Shown here piece after piece: positions 1 through 9,028 of a DNA stretch of 64,000 nucleotides. The DNA lies in contig OX422189.1 in the NCBI GenBank assembly GCA_949130485.1, positions 1,745,720 to 1,809,719 of the forward strand, in the 5' to 3' direction. This DNA comes from Agelas oroides. Its lineage: Eukaryota > Porifera > Demospongiae > Agelasida > Agelasidae. Every line of letters starts with the position of its first letter. Position 1 is the stretch's first letter. The position numbers and the translations under genes are program-made. Under the pieces are notes generated by a model. That model was not told where the DNA came from. It saw nothing but the letters and a program-made list of their open reading frames with translations, and ran no database searches.

Positions 1-99
1 TGAAATATACATAAACAATAATGTATAGCAATTGTTTTCAGTTTATGCAAACCTCAAACACGCAATTATGATAAGCAGTCATGCAGTTAGTAATAGTTA

Positions 100-214
100 T
101 AGCCTATCCCGCCCTGGGGGATGGTCTTACTCATTGGTGTTGGGCATAGCTTGCAGTACGGTTTACTGTACTCCAAGCGACGGGAAGCTGGGCGAGGGCC
201 TGGGAACGAGGCTA
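100..214. mobile_element. Degraded foldback of the TAGCCTCG family
   Basis: The stretch ends with the family terminus GGGCCTGGGAACGAGGCTA (to 214) preceded by an AAGCGACGGGAAGCTGGGC-like arm that closely matches the arm of the intact copy at 51140-51233. A decayed left end (TAGCCTATCCCGCCC) lies near 100. No target duplication could be confirmed. A Tc1/mariner-like foldback is inserted directly at its right end. Confidence 0.45.
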
Positions 215-659
215 CACTGTAAAAACATTTGGGTTACTTCAACCATATTATGGTCATCTCAGTTGCATGCCTGTTGTGTACGTGACACGTTACAAACTTC
301 AAGGGATGCTTCCAATTTGATTGAAAGCTTAAGTGTAGTTGAGACGCTTCTCCTTTTTGTTAACTTTGGATCGTCTTACAGAAAGCCTAGCTGTTTGACT
401 ACATTCCTGGATAACCATGCAACCAAGGAACTCCTCCAGGGGCGGATGTGTAGGATCTAAGAAGCACCAAACCTTACCAGAAATGCTGATTTATAGGCTT
501 TCTGCAAGATGATCCTAATTTAACAAAAGGGAGAAGCTTCTCAACTACACTTTGATTCAAATTGTAAGCATCCCTTGACAGCTAATGTTTCACTTACACA
601 ACAGGCATGCAACTGTGATGACCAAAATATGGTTGAAGTAACCCAAATGTTTTACAGTG
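215..659. mobile_element. Tc1/mariner-like foldback MITE, copy 1
   Basis: The element begins CACTGTAAAAACATTTGGG and ends with the reverse complement (CCCAAATGTTTTACAGTG). It is flanked by TA on each side, as expected for Tc1/mariner-type insertion. The two halves are imperfect inverted repeats of each other over most of their length. It has no credible coding capacity. Copies lie at 801-1265 and 32560-32938. Confidence 0.7.
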
Positions 660-800
660 TAGGTTTTTGTAAGACACATACAACGGTGCCGCATTCAATA
701 CGGCACTTCCGCTCAGAAAAGGGTTACGCAATTTTTCACTGTTATGAAATATCATTTGGACTAGTCAGTTGTTGTTGTTTTTTGCCAAATTGTTATCGTA
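660..800. other. Spacer between two inverted MITE copies
   Basis: About 140 bases of unremarkable sequence separating the two mariner-like copies. Nothing recognisable is seen in it. Confidence 0.4.
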
Positions 801-1265
801 CACTGTAAAAACATTTGGGTTACTTCAACCATATTTTGGTCATCTCAGTTGCATGCCTGCTGTGTAAGTGAAACATTATAGCTATGAACTTCATCAAGGG
901 TGCTTACAATTTGAATCAAAGTGTAGTTGAGAAGCTTCTCCCTTTTGTTAAATTAGGATCATCTTGCAGAAAGCCTATAAATCAGCATTTCTGGTAAGGT
1001 TTGGTGTTTCTTAGATCCTACACATCCCCCCCTGGAGGAGTTCCTTGGTTGCATGGTTATGGTAGAAATGCCAGGAATGTAGCCAAATAGCTAGGCTTTC
1101 TGCAAGAAGTTCCTAAGTTAACAAAAAGGAGAAGCGTCTCAACTACACTTAAGCTTTCAATCAATTGGAAGCATCCCTTGAAGTTTGTAACGTGTCACGT
1201 ACACAACAGGCATGCAATTGAGATGACCATAATATGGTTGAAATAACCTAAATGTTTTTACAGTG
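801..1265. mobile_element. Tc1/mariner-like foldback MITE, copy 2 (inverted relative to copy 1)
   Basis: It has the same CACTGTAAAAACATTTGGG terminus, the same TA flanks and the same internal landmarks as 215-659 (AGAAAGCCTA, CTCCTCCAGG or its complement), but lies in opposite orientation. Together the two make a ~1 kb head-to-head pair that could form a large hairpin. Confidence 0.7.
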
Positions 1266-1562
1266 TAGGTTTATTGCTCTGTCGTCAACATTGCTAAGTT
1301 GTTTTGGTATCAGAATGCTGCAAAGCTACTGAAATATTGAAGTTTCTAGAGGTATGTGGTCTAGACAAATTGCTGCAGTATGCTGTGTAAACTTCATCTG
1401 CACAGACAAGAATGGCTGTGGTAAAAAGCTACCTACTAGACCTACCTGTGTGTGCAATACTGGTGTGCAGTTGTTCATAACGCTGAAGTAGCGGTGAAAT
1501 TTTCAGAATTACCCAGTATTCAGAATTACCCAGTATTCAGAATTACCCCGACTTACCTTAAC
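1266..1562. other. Non-coding, short direct repeats
   Basis: No gene is recognised. A short unit, TTCAGAATTACCCAGTA, is repeated about three times around 1502-1546, just outside the left limit of the long inverted repeat that follows. Confidence 0.4.
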
Positions 1563-2548
1563 TATTACCGTATAGCGGGAAATTTTCGCTGGTGTGCAAA
1601 ATTTCGCGAAGCTGCGTCAAGACTCTTCAGAAGAAATTTTCATTTTTTCGGAACGAATGCGTTACGCTCTGACCACACACCAACCACGCAGTTGATGGCC
1701 ATGCGAACCGAAGAAACGACACTGAACGACAAAGCGAAGAAGCAAGTTTGTGCAACAACGGCCAGTCGTTAGGCCAGCGGTCCATTTCATTCAGATACAG
1801 GAAGTGCACGTAGAGCTACATTCCAGTGTGTAATTAACGCAATGAATACTTCCTGACTTTTCCACAAGCTAGCTCCAGCCAGCAATGGCAGAAACGAACC
1901 GGACTTGCACCAGTTTGCGTAGAGCTACCTCTCTGCTGTTCATAAATGTACTTTGTATCCCGGTTTGATAATGCCTTCCAGCGTTGCGACCGTTTTTCGC
2001 GACCTCGTCGCGGGGCGAGACTCGTGATATGTTGCCGCGTATTTTAGTACATTTTTTTTGGACTACCCGAACCCTGGCGATATATATATGTACGGATAGC
2101 CCGTGGATAGCTCTACAAAATATGTGAAAATCAAAAACATCCGCTCGGGCAGTTAGCAGTTATGCGGGCTCAAAGTTGGGCTGAAATATTATGCTGCGGT
2201 TTACATAATTGCATGTTTACTGGTGCGTTCTAACTGGGAATGCTGTACAGAGAGATGCACTGGCAACTGTGCAGGGTGAACTGAAAGGTAAAGTGATTTG
2301 AGTACCAAAAGTAAGTAACTGACTTGGCTTGTATGCATTCAGGGCCCCCAAGTTGGAAGACAGGCTATGTGATAGCTGATAGCTAATAGTATAGCTCAGC
2401 TAGCACCCGTTAACACACGTGCTGGGTGAGATAATCAATCAGTCAGTAGTAGCAACCTTACTTTGTATCTGCTGTGCCATAAGAAATGGTACTGCAGATC
2501 CTGGGCTGGAGCACACGGAGCCATTGCTACTTGCCAGCCCTACACAAC

Positions 2549-2568
2549 CCCCCCCCCCCCACCCCCCC
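2549..2568. repeat. Poly-C tract
   Basis: A homopolymer run of C with one interruption, inside the loop of the long inverted repeat. It breaks the weak reading frames around it. Confidence 0.8.
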
Positions 2569-2880
2569 TTTCTAAGGCAAGTTTGGGAAATAGCAATTTT
2601 GTGTTACAGTCTAACCCCATAGGCAGCAGGGTAGTATTAGAGTGAGCTCAAAACAGATACACAGAGTGCATTATACTGCATAATCCAGGTTGCCTATTGC
2701 AGGTGTGCGCTACAAGCATGCTGAAGACTTGAGGGCCAGTGTTCGTATTGGACTGGTCCTCCTTTGTGTATAAGTAACGTTAAAGGCACAGTGTTACTTG
2801 TTACATGAGAGTGGGCGCTGCTACTGACATTGGAGAAATTCTTTTAAAGTTCCCTCTGGGCACACCATCCAAAGATAAAC

Positions 2881-3369
2881 ATGTCATCTGAAAGCTCTTC
2901 GCTACTCATACAAGCCCTCAGTAATAATATGCATCGCACTAAAGATGCAGTGGTGCTCTCCAACTTCATTGGCTCTTCAGCTGCTGGCCCCTGGGACATT
3001 CTAGGATTTAACTTTTTGGCTCCCCCACCTGACAATGCTAAGGCACTAACACAAGTCATTGTCATCACTATCATTGACAACAAGCCGTTAACGACAGTAT
3101 GTTAGCATGCATATGCTATATGGTATTTATACCAGCCCTAACCAAACCCTAACCCCACCCTAACCACTGTATAGCATATGGATGCCAACGTACTGTCGTT
3201 AATGGAAATACATTGACACCCTCCTTGTCATCTTCCTCTCTATCACGGTTGTCCTCCTATTGCTCTTCTATATACTGGGATCTGCACGGAGTACCATTTC
3301 TTATGGCAGAGCAGATGCTAAGGTTGCTACCACTGATTGTTTATCCCACCCAGCATGTGTGAAACATTA
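2881..3369 (+). pseudogene. Broken membrane-protein-like ORF interrupted by a MITE
   Basis: An ATG at 2881 opens a frame of about 70 residues (starts MSSESSSLLIQAL; contains FLAPPPDNAKALTQ) that runs into a TTAA-flanked MITE at 3088-3202. Just beyond the MITE, in a frame offset by one base, lies a convincing transmembrane segment (IDTLLVIFLSITVVLLLLFY) followed by a short polar tail and a stop near 3369. Removing one 111-bp copy (element plus one TTAA) does not by itself restore the frame, so there is at least one further lesion or an unseen splice. I do not recognise the family. It sits in the loop of the long inverted repeat and may be cargo or chance. Confidence 0.3.
3088..3202. mobile_element. 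TTAA-flanked MITE with telomere-like core
   Basis: TTAA at 3088-3091 and 3199-3202 flank a 107-bp element whose ends are inverted repeats (CGACAGTATGTTAGCAT / ATGCCAACGTACTGTCG). TTAA target duplication is typical of piggyBac- and Kolobok-type elements. The middle contains CCCTAACC-like repeats resembling the animal telomere hexamer. Confidence 0.75.
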
Positions 3370-3423
3370 ATGAATGCTAGCTGAGCTTAACTATCAGCTG
3401 CTTAGCCTCATGTTGGAATAGAG

Positions 3424-3634
3424 TTTAGATGTTTTTGAGGCGAACTGGGTGTGTGACTGAGGCATTTCAGTACCACCCATGCAGCACATATAGAGGATTG
3501 TGGGGGCTAGTGGTTGTCCGTTTGTCTTAGCTCAGTCGCAGAGCACTGGCTGCACAAGCCAGGTGTCCTGGGTTTGATTCCTGGCGACTGCTGGCCTTTT
3601 CACTTTCCTCTATTTCGCCTCAAAAACATCTAAA
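3424..3634. mobile_element. tRNA-like repeat with inverted ends
   Basis: The element is bounded by TTTAGATGTTTTTGAGGCG and its complement. Inside, 3520-3592 is tRNA-like on the plus strand: an A-box-like TAGCTCAGTCGCAGAGC, an anticodon-arm-like CTGGCTGCACAAGCCAG and a B-box-like GGTTTGATTCC. The acceptor stem pairs poorly and the anticodon loop lacks U33, so it is not a working tRNA. A second copy is at 27789-27955. Confidence 0.6.
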
Positions 3635-4568
3635 CTATCAGCTATCACATAGCCTGTCTTCCAACTTGGGGGCCCTGAATGCATACAAGCCAAGTCAGTT
3701 ACTTTACTTTTGGTACTCAAATCACTTTACCTTTCAGTTCACCCTGCACAGTTGCCAGTGCATCGCTCTGTACAGCACTCCCAGTTAGAACGCACCACCA
3801 GTAAACATGCCAATTATGTAAACCGCAGCATAATATTTCAGCCCAACTTTGAGCCCGCATACATGCCCGAGCGGAAGTTTTTGATTTTCACATATTTTGT
3901 AGAGCTATCCATGGGCTATCCGTACATATATATATCGCCAGGGTTCGGGTAGTCAAAAAAAATGTACTAAAATACGCGGCAACATATCACGAGTCTCGCC
4001 CCGCGACGAGGTCGCGAAAAACGGTCGCAACGCTGGAAGGCATTATCAAACCGGGATACAAAGTACATTTATGAACAGCAGAGAGGTACCTCTACGCAAA
4101 CTGGTGCAAGTCCGGTTCGTTTCTGCCATTGCTGGCTGGAGCTAGCTTGTAGAAAAGTCAGGAAGTATTCATTGCGTTAATTACACACTGGAATGTAGCT
4201 CTACGTGCACTTCCTGTATCTGAATAATTTCTATTGTTCTTGGACCGCTGGCCTAACGACTGCGGCCTTTTGTGTGGAGGCCTCTTCACAATTACGAAAG
4301 TATCAGGAATGCTGCCGTGGGCAAGAAACTGGCTTTTTGCCGGAACAGAAGGATTCTGCACTGCTGATCTCGACTTCGATAACTTTGGAGCGTCTCTTAC
4401 AGGTTCGTTATAGTAGCAGGCTGATCTTCTCTACAGCGACTATTTAGAGGGCAGATAGAGTGACAGACTGTAGAGAACCATCTCGTTCACATGGGTACTA
4501 GTTCGTATCGACGTTCACATAATGACGTCACCAATTTCCTTTTTTTCCCCGCTATATGGTATAAACCT

Positions 4569-4582
4569 GTTACCTAGGCAAC
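4569..4582. promoter_or_regulatory. RFX X-box-like palindrome
   Basis: GTTACCTAGGCAAC matches the X-box (two inverted GTTRCC half-sites, 2-bp spacer) bound by RFX factors at ciliary promoters. It lies just outside the right limit of the long inverted repeat and 656 bp upstream of the ORF at 5238. Whether it is used is unknown. Confidence 0.4.
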
Positions 4583-4798
4583 ATCACTGTTCTTATAACT
4601 ATGTTGCCAGATAATGGGTTATATCAGTATTTACATTACAATCAATCATTTTTCATTCATTCCAAGGTGTCCCTGCTGTCTCTATAATTTCTCCCATAAC
4701 TTTGAGAGGTTCAGTGTTCAAGTGCATGCCATGTAAATTTGTTCCTGCTAGCCTTAGCCGGATGTGGTAACTAACTAGTTAAAGCTATATATATATAT

Positions 4799-5018
4799 CA
4801 CTATAAAAACAAAGTTGCTGTTTTAGAAAATTGTTTGGTTACTACAATTGCGTGACTATATCCTTCCTATCATGATAATTCAAAGAATGTGGTGCTTGTA
4901 AAAACTATAGTAAAGTATAGCTAAACTCCCACTGTTTCAGCACTGAATTGCAAAGATAGTCACGCACTGTAGTAACCAAATACTTAGCCGCTAAAGCAAC
5001 AACTTTGTTTTTGTAGTG
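4799..5018. mobile_element. MITE with CACTA-like ends
   Basis: The inverted ends CACTATAAAAACAAAGTTGC and AACTTTGTTTTTGTAGTG enclose about 220 bp. A second inverted pair (TTTGGTTACTACAATTGCGTG and its counterpart) lies just inside. It is non-coding. The family is uncertain. Confidence 0.6.
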
Positions 5019-5237
5019 ACGTAGGTTGAGTCCTTGCTGTAGCTACCAATGATGATAATAACTGCCTATACTGTCATAGTGGCTGGTTGAATGTTGCATG
5101 GTTTCATTTCTTGTCTACTGCACGTGGCAACTACTAACTACCATGCTGCAGCTTCTGACCTCCAAGAAAAAAACATCTACAAGTCAGTTCTGCAGTTTGG
5201 AGTGGTTTACCAAACATTGTCTTTCGTTTAGCTAACC

Positions 5238-5678
5238 ATGAGTCAGCAGTACCCACATCCTGTTGAAGTACCAGTGTCCAGGGTTACCTCATACCGACTA
5301 ACACCTGCAACTGTGGCCATCCAAGGCCTACCCACACCTGCCCATGGGGCTATCATTGCTGATACACCACCAGATTACAGTGACATTTATAAAGAAGAAT
5401 ACCAGCAACCTGTCCAGCAACCTGTCCAGCAACCTACCATGCAGTTTGCAATACAGTCAATGCATTATGTGGTGCCAGCCTCTATGGAGGTGTTTGTTGA
5501 TACTCCTCGTCCTAATTACCATGGGCCACATGACACTGCCTTCAAACTTATCTTTGTCATTGCACTCATGGGGTACATCACTATCTTGGAAATATGGATT
5601 GTTTTATTTTTAGTTTTTGTAAGTATGATCCGAATAGCTTTCTTCATTATGTTCATATGCAATGATACCGGTAGTTGA
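5238..5678 (+). CDS. Hypothetical proline-rich membrane protein (146 aa, possibly one exon of more)
   Basis: The frame starts MSQQYPHPVEVPVS and has a Pro/Gln-rich N-terminal half with a PPDY motif (the WW-domain-binding class PPxY) and a triple QQPV repeat. A strongly hydrophobic stretch of about 40 residues (FKLIFVIALMGYITILEIWI onward) could be one or two membrane spans. TTTCGTTTAG just upstream of the ATG reads as a splice acceptor, so a 5' non-coding exon is likely. GGGTACATCAC inside the hydrophobic part could be a splice donor, in which case the C-terminus shown is intron read-through. The architecture recalls small tail-end transmembrane proteins such as CD225 types, but I see no diagnostic motif. 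Function unknown. Confidence 0.45.
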   Translation: MSQQYPHPVEVPVSRVTSYRLTPATVAIQGLPTPAHGAIIADTPPDYSDIYKEEYQQPVQQPVQQPTMQFAIQSMHYVVPASMEVFVDTPRPNYHGPHDTAFKLIFVIALMGYITILEIWIVLFLVFVSMIRIAFFIMFICNDTGS

Positions 5679-6084
5679 AATTGTAATCCTATTGTGATGC
5701 CAATTGAATATAGTAAAACCTCTGATAACGGACCCTCCGAACGGGGGACTACCTTTCTACAGCGGACAGATCACTTGCCCCCGATTGATTTTTAATTTAC
5801 CACAAGAACTATACATTTCGAACCTCCGAGAAGCGGATAACTGCTCCGTACAACGGACACTGATGAGCCCCAGACTTAATACAAAACTAGAGGTCTTCAT
5901 ATATAGAAGACATAGAATCTATCTCAATTTCAATCACGGTCAGCAAACTGAACTGTTTGTTACCCATGCATGCCGCGTGCCCATAACTGTTACATATTAA
6001 GACTTACACAGATTTAAACGTTCGAGGTATGCAGTGTACATGCACCATAGCATAGGCCTATTACATAGGGTATCTACGGATTTC

Positions 6085-6116
6085 TAACCCTCGGCGCGCA
6101 TGCGCAGCGAGGGTTA
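6085..6116. repeat. GC-rich palindrome TAACCCTCGG..
   Basis: A near-perfect 32-bp palindrome (TAACCCTCGGCGCGCATGCG and complement) followed by ACAGTA and a TGTCTGTGTG run. The same palindrome plus the same kind of tail occurs at 17981-18012, so it is a dispersed repeat end. Confidence 0.6.
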
Positions 6117-6146
6117 CAGTACTTGGTCTGTGTCTGTGTGTGTCTG

Positions 6147-6810
6147 CAGTGGCGGATCTAGAAATTTAGAAAGGGGGGTTGAGTCACTAGCGCGCGAAGC
6201 GCGCTGGAAAATTTTTGGGTTGCTACGCCCACTTTCGGTCACGTGAACGCATTTAAATAAAATATAGCTGGGAGGCCGAACCGAGGGGTCCGTCACAAAA
6301 GAAATCTCGTACACAGTGTTGTTTTAGTTAACTATAAGTTTAACTAAATACATTTTAGTACGGCCTTTTTAAAATTTAGTTAACCAAAACTACAACTAAC
6401 TAGCTAAGCTGGGAACTATAACTAAAATATCCAAGAACATACAAGAAGAAACCTGTCGGCAGAAATCCAAACTGAAATCCAGAAATCCACTGTGAAATCC
6501 AGAAATCCACTCTGAAATTCGAAATCCACGTGAAATCCAGTGGATTTCGAAATCTCGTACGCCGAGGCGCGCCGTGGCGGACCCCTCGGGCCGAACTGAA
6601 TATCTCGAAGCAACTCTAGGCCTAGTCAAACGTCTGGAGATCAGTAAGGAACTGATACGTGAGTGTGTAACTGTGCCTGGTTGTTGTTGCTGCATGCCAC
6701 TGCTGCATAATCATTTGATGGACTCGTACAGTTATGTACGCAAAACACATTACTAGCCGCCAAAGGGGGGTGCATTTGCACCCCCCTTACCCCCCCTAAA
6801 TCCGCCACTG
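6147..6810. mobile_element. 664-bp CAGTGGCGG element, copy 1
   Basis: The ends are inverted repeats (CAGTGGCGGATCTAGAAATT / AAATCCGCCACTG), with G- and C-runs just inside. GTCTG flanks both sides (6142-6146 and 6811-6815), a 5-bp target duplication. It appears base-for-base the same, and is the same length, as 11728-12391, so movement or copying is recent. The internal reading frames are short and the two strands mirror each other; no transposase is visible. A 5-bp duplication with such ends would suit hAT5-like or related DNA transposons; the class is not proven. Confidence 0.8.
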
Positions 6811-7104
6811 GTCTGTGTGTCTGTTACTCAACATCTCACTTTTCACGTGATTATTCGTGCCACAAACGATACTAACCTTCTCAGCGGCCGGGATGAAGGT
6901 CGAAATGTTAAGCGATTTTCTCTGAAAATGCTTCGTTGCGAAGCTAGAGCGTTTCCTGTTGGTAGGGCTACATGATAAGTCGGCCATTTTTTACTCCGCG
7001 GAAAACGCGCATGCGTATGAATCTGGACCGCGTGGCTAGCGCCCATTTTGTTCTTGGGAGAGACATTCTTTGCGAGTTCGATTATTGGCTATTGGCAGTA
7101 AGTA

Positions 7105-7860
7105 TAGCCTCGTTCCCAGGCCCTGCGCGTTCGTCGCTTGCAGTACGAAATTCGCGCAGAGGGCCTCCGTTTCAAATATGTGAACATAGCCTTGTGTTGA
7201 GAGAGCCTGGGTACAAGGCTAAGGAAAGCCTGTAAATATACGATCCATGCACCGTGAGGGACTGATCACTGAATAAATTTGGATGCAAGATTCAATGAAG
7301 AGTTCAGCCAGACTTCTGATTTCTAATCATGCAATCACTACCACAACTTTTCTCAGCGGGCTCGTTCATCACGTGATGTGTGCCGCAGCCGTAATTTTAC
7401 GTCACACCAGATATGGCCGCGCCGTGTTGCAGCATTGGTTGTAGAGATAACCACAAATGGAGTTGGAAGAACCTGAAACAGGTCACGCGCGTACGATAGA
7501 CTACAATAGTAAACTCGAGCTGAAGAAGACGAGGAGCCGAAATCCAGGGTCGACCTAGTAACACGATGTAGCAAGGTATCTGAATATAGACGTCTACTAT
7601 CCAGCTAAACATGACAGCTTGTGCTCTTTCGCTGCCGAGACTTTTAGCACTTACGTAAGCTCGCACACGAACCATTACTGTGATCTCTGTGGGCCTCTTT
7701 CAACGCTAAACTGGGCGCTAGCTCATCTATGACATCATTGATTCCAGTAGAATGGACGTGACGTAAGCTGCGGCACACATCACGTGATGAACGAGCCCAG
7801 GCCCTCTGCGCGAATTTCGTACTGTAAGCGACGAACGCGCAGGGCCTGGGAACGAGGCTA
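7105..7860. mobile_element. 756-bp foldback, 9-bp TSD CAGTAAGTA
   Basis: The outer inverted repeats run from TAGCCTCGTTCCCAGGCCCT to its complement, extending ~60 bp. A second inverted pair (CTCGTTCATCACGTGATG near 7360; CATCACGTGATGAACGAG near 7779) is nested inside. The identical 9-mer CAGTAAGTA lies at 7096-7104 and 7861-7869. The middle has no convincing gene. A 9-bp duplication with long inverted repeats is typical of Mutator-like elements. Confidence 0.85.
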
Positions 7861-8106
7861 CAGTAAGTATGCCTCCAACAAAGGTATGCCCGCAGTGTAA
7901 AGCTGCTGTACCTGTAATTTATCGTTACAATTTTGGATGCTACGAATGAATTGATATCGAAAGGCATGCCATGTCAACTCGAGAGCAAACGTCATGATAC
8001 TATTGTTCACGAGACAGTAGTCGATTCTAGTTATTAAACACACAAGTACAATCACATGCACTGCTGCGCCGAGGGTTTGGCACTTCAGTACCTTTCATTT
8101 GACCGG

Positions 8107-8164
8107 ATTTTGTCTCGCAGCTTTGGAGAAAAATCAGATATTCTCCAAAGCTGCGAGACAAAAT
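8107..8164. repeat. Perfect hairpin, 24-bp stem
   Basis: ATTTTGTCTCGCAGCTTTGG and its complement, 24 bp each side, surround a 10-base loop. It is probably a minimal foldback element. No flanking duplication was resolved. Confidence 0.7.
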
Positions 8165-8317
8165 GAACGGAAAGCCTAGATTCGAGGCTAACGGAACGAC
8201 GTACGCCTATGAAAAAATCGCTAGCGTGGGGGGGCTCGCTCACGCTCGCCCCAATATTAAACAATCGAGTGTTTATTTTGGTCTAACTAACGCGCGAATG
8301 TTAGTCTCACATGGCGG

Positions 8318-8366
8318 ATTTGTCCCCAGGCCCCGCCCGATTTTCGGGCGGGGCCTGGGGACAAAT
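8318..8366. repeat. GC-rich perfect hairpin, ~23-bp stem
   Basis: ATTTGTCCCCAGGCCCCGCC and its complement are separated by three T bases. The stem contains the CCCAGGCC core seen in the TAGCCTCG foldbacks, so it is probably a relic of that family. A half copy follows at ~8378-8400. Confidence 0.7.
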
Positions 8367-9028
8367 CCCTATTACCTCGTCCCCAGGCCCCGCCTGAAAA
8401 GCCGCACGCAGTTTATTCCGAGCGAAGCGAGTACTCGAGATTTTTCGTCGTTGTCACTCATTTGTTGCCGTTGGCATTTAGTCTCGCGGAGCCAGACTCT
8501 CACACGAAAAGCGGGAGAGAGACTGGTGACACTCGCATATTGAGTTGGTGTTGCACTGTCAGCAAGTCAGTAGGTAACTAGACGAATGCAGGGCATTGTG
8601 GGGCGAGCCTGAGCAAGCAGTATGCCAAGTCAAGTCTGGCCTCCTATTGACTCTGAACACATGCACTGCAAGGCTTGTCATGTATACTGGTTCATACACA
8701 ATCAGGAAAGCTGTTGAAAAGTCACAGCTATTCAATTATCAGCTACCTTGGTCCTATAGAATAATACTTAAAACAGCAAAATTTCCCATGTGTAACACAT
8801 GGGGGACATATGTCACCTGTTCCTCCCTTGTCCCATGTAACACATGAGGAACAATTAAGTCAGACTTAAATAGTCAGTGGTTAACTTTCTACTGGGGAAC
8901 AGTTAAGTCACCTGTAATTAATTTGTTCAAAATGAAGGGTTAGTCCAAAAAGTATGGATACACTTAAAAAATTAAACTTTGCACAAGCAGAAACTACTAT
9001 ATAGTTCCCCAAGAACCAAGTATGGGTA

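Larger units (their letters stand above)
1563..4565. repeat. ~3 kb unit bounded by long inverted repeats, arms ~1763-2390 and ~3630-4262
   Basis: The arms are near-identical reverse complements for about 620 bp. GAAGTGCACGTAGAGCTACA near 1801 is mirrored near 4190-4209, and CAGGGCCCCCAAGTTGGAAG near 2341 is mirrored at 3660-3680. Outside the arms, weakly matching ends contain GTATAGCGGG (left) and CCCCGCTATA (right), so the whole may be one element of about 3.0 kb. The ~1.2 kb loop holds a degenerate membrane-protein-like ORF, a TTAA MITE and a tRNA-like repeat. No transposase was seen and no target duplication could be defined. Confidence 0.65.

Noticed and set aside
3520..3592. Functional tRNA gene
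   Set aside because: Poor acceptor stem, no U33, and the segment is part of a dispersed repeat.
6396..6756. Short ORFs on both strands inside the 664-bp element, repeated at 11977-12337
   Set aside because: They recur only because the element is duplicated; composition is non-protein-like and the frames overlap on both strands.
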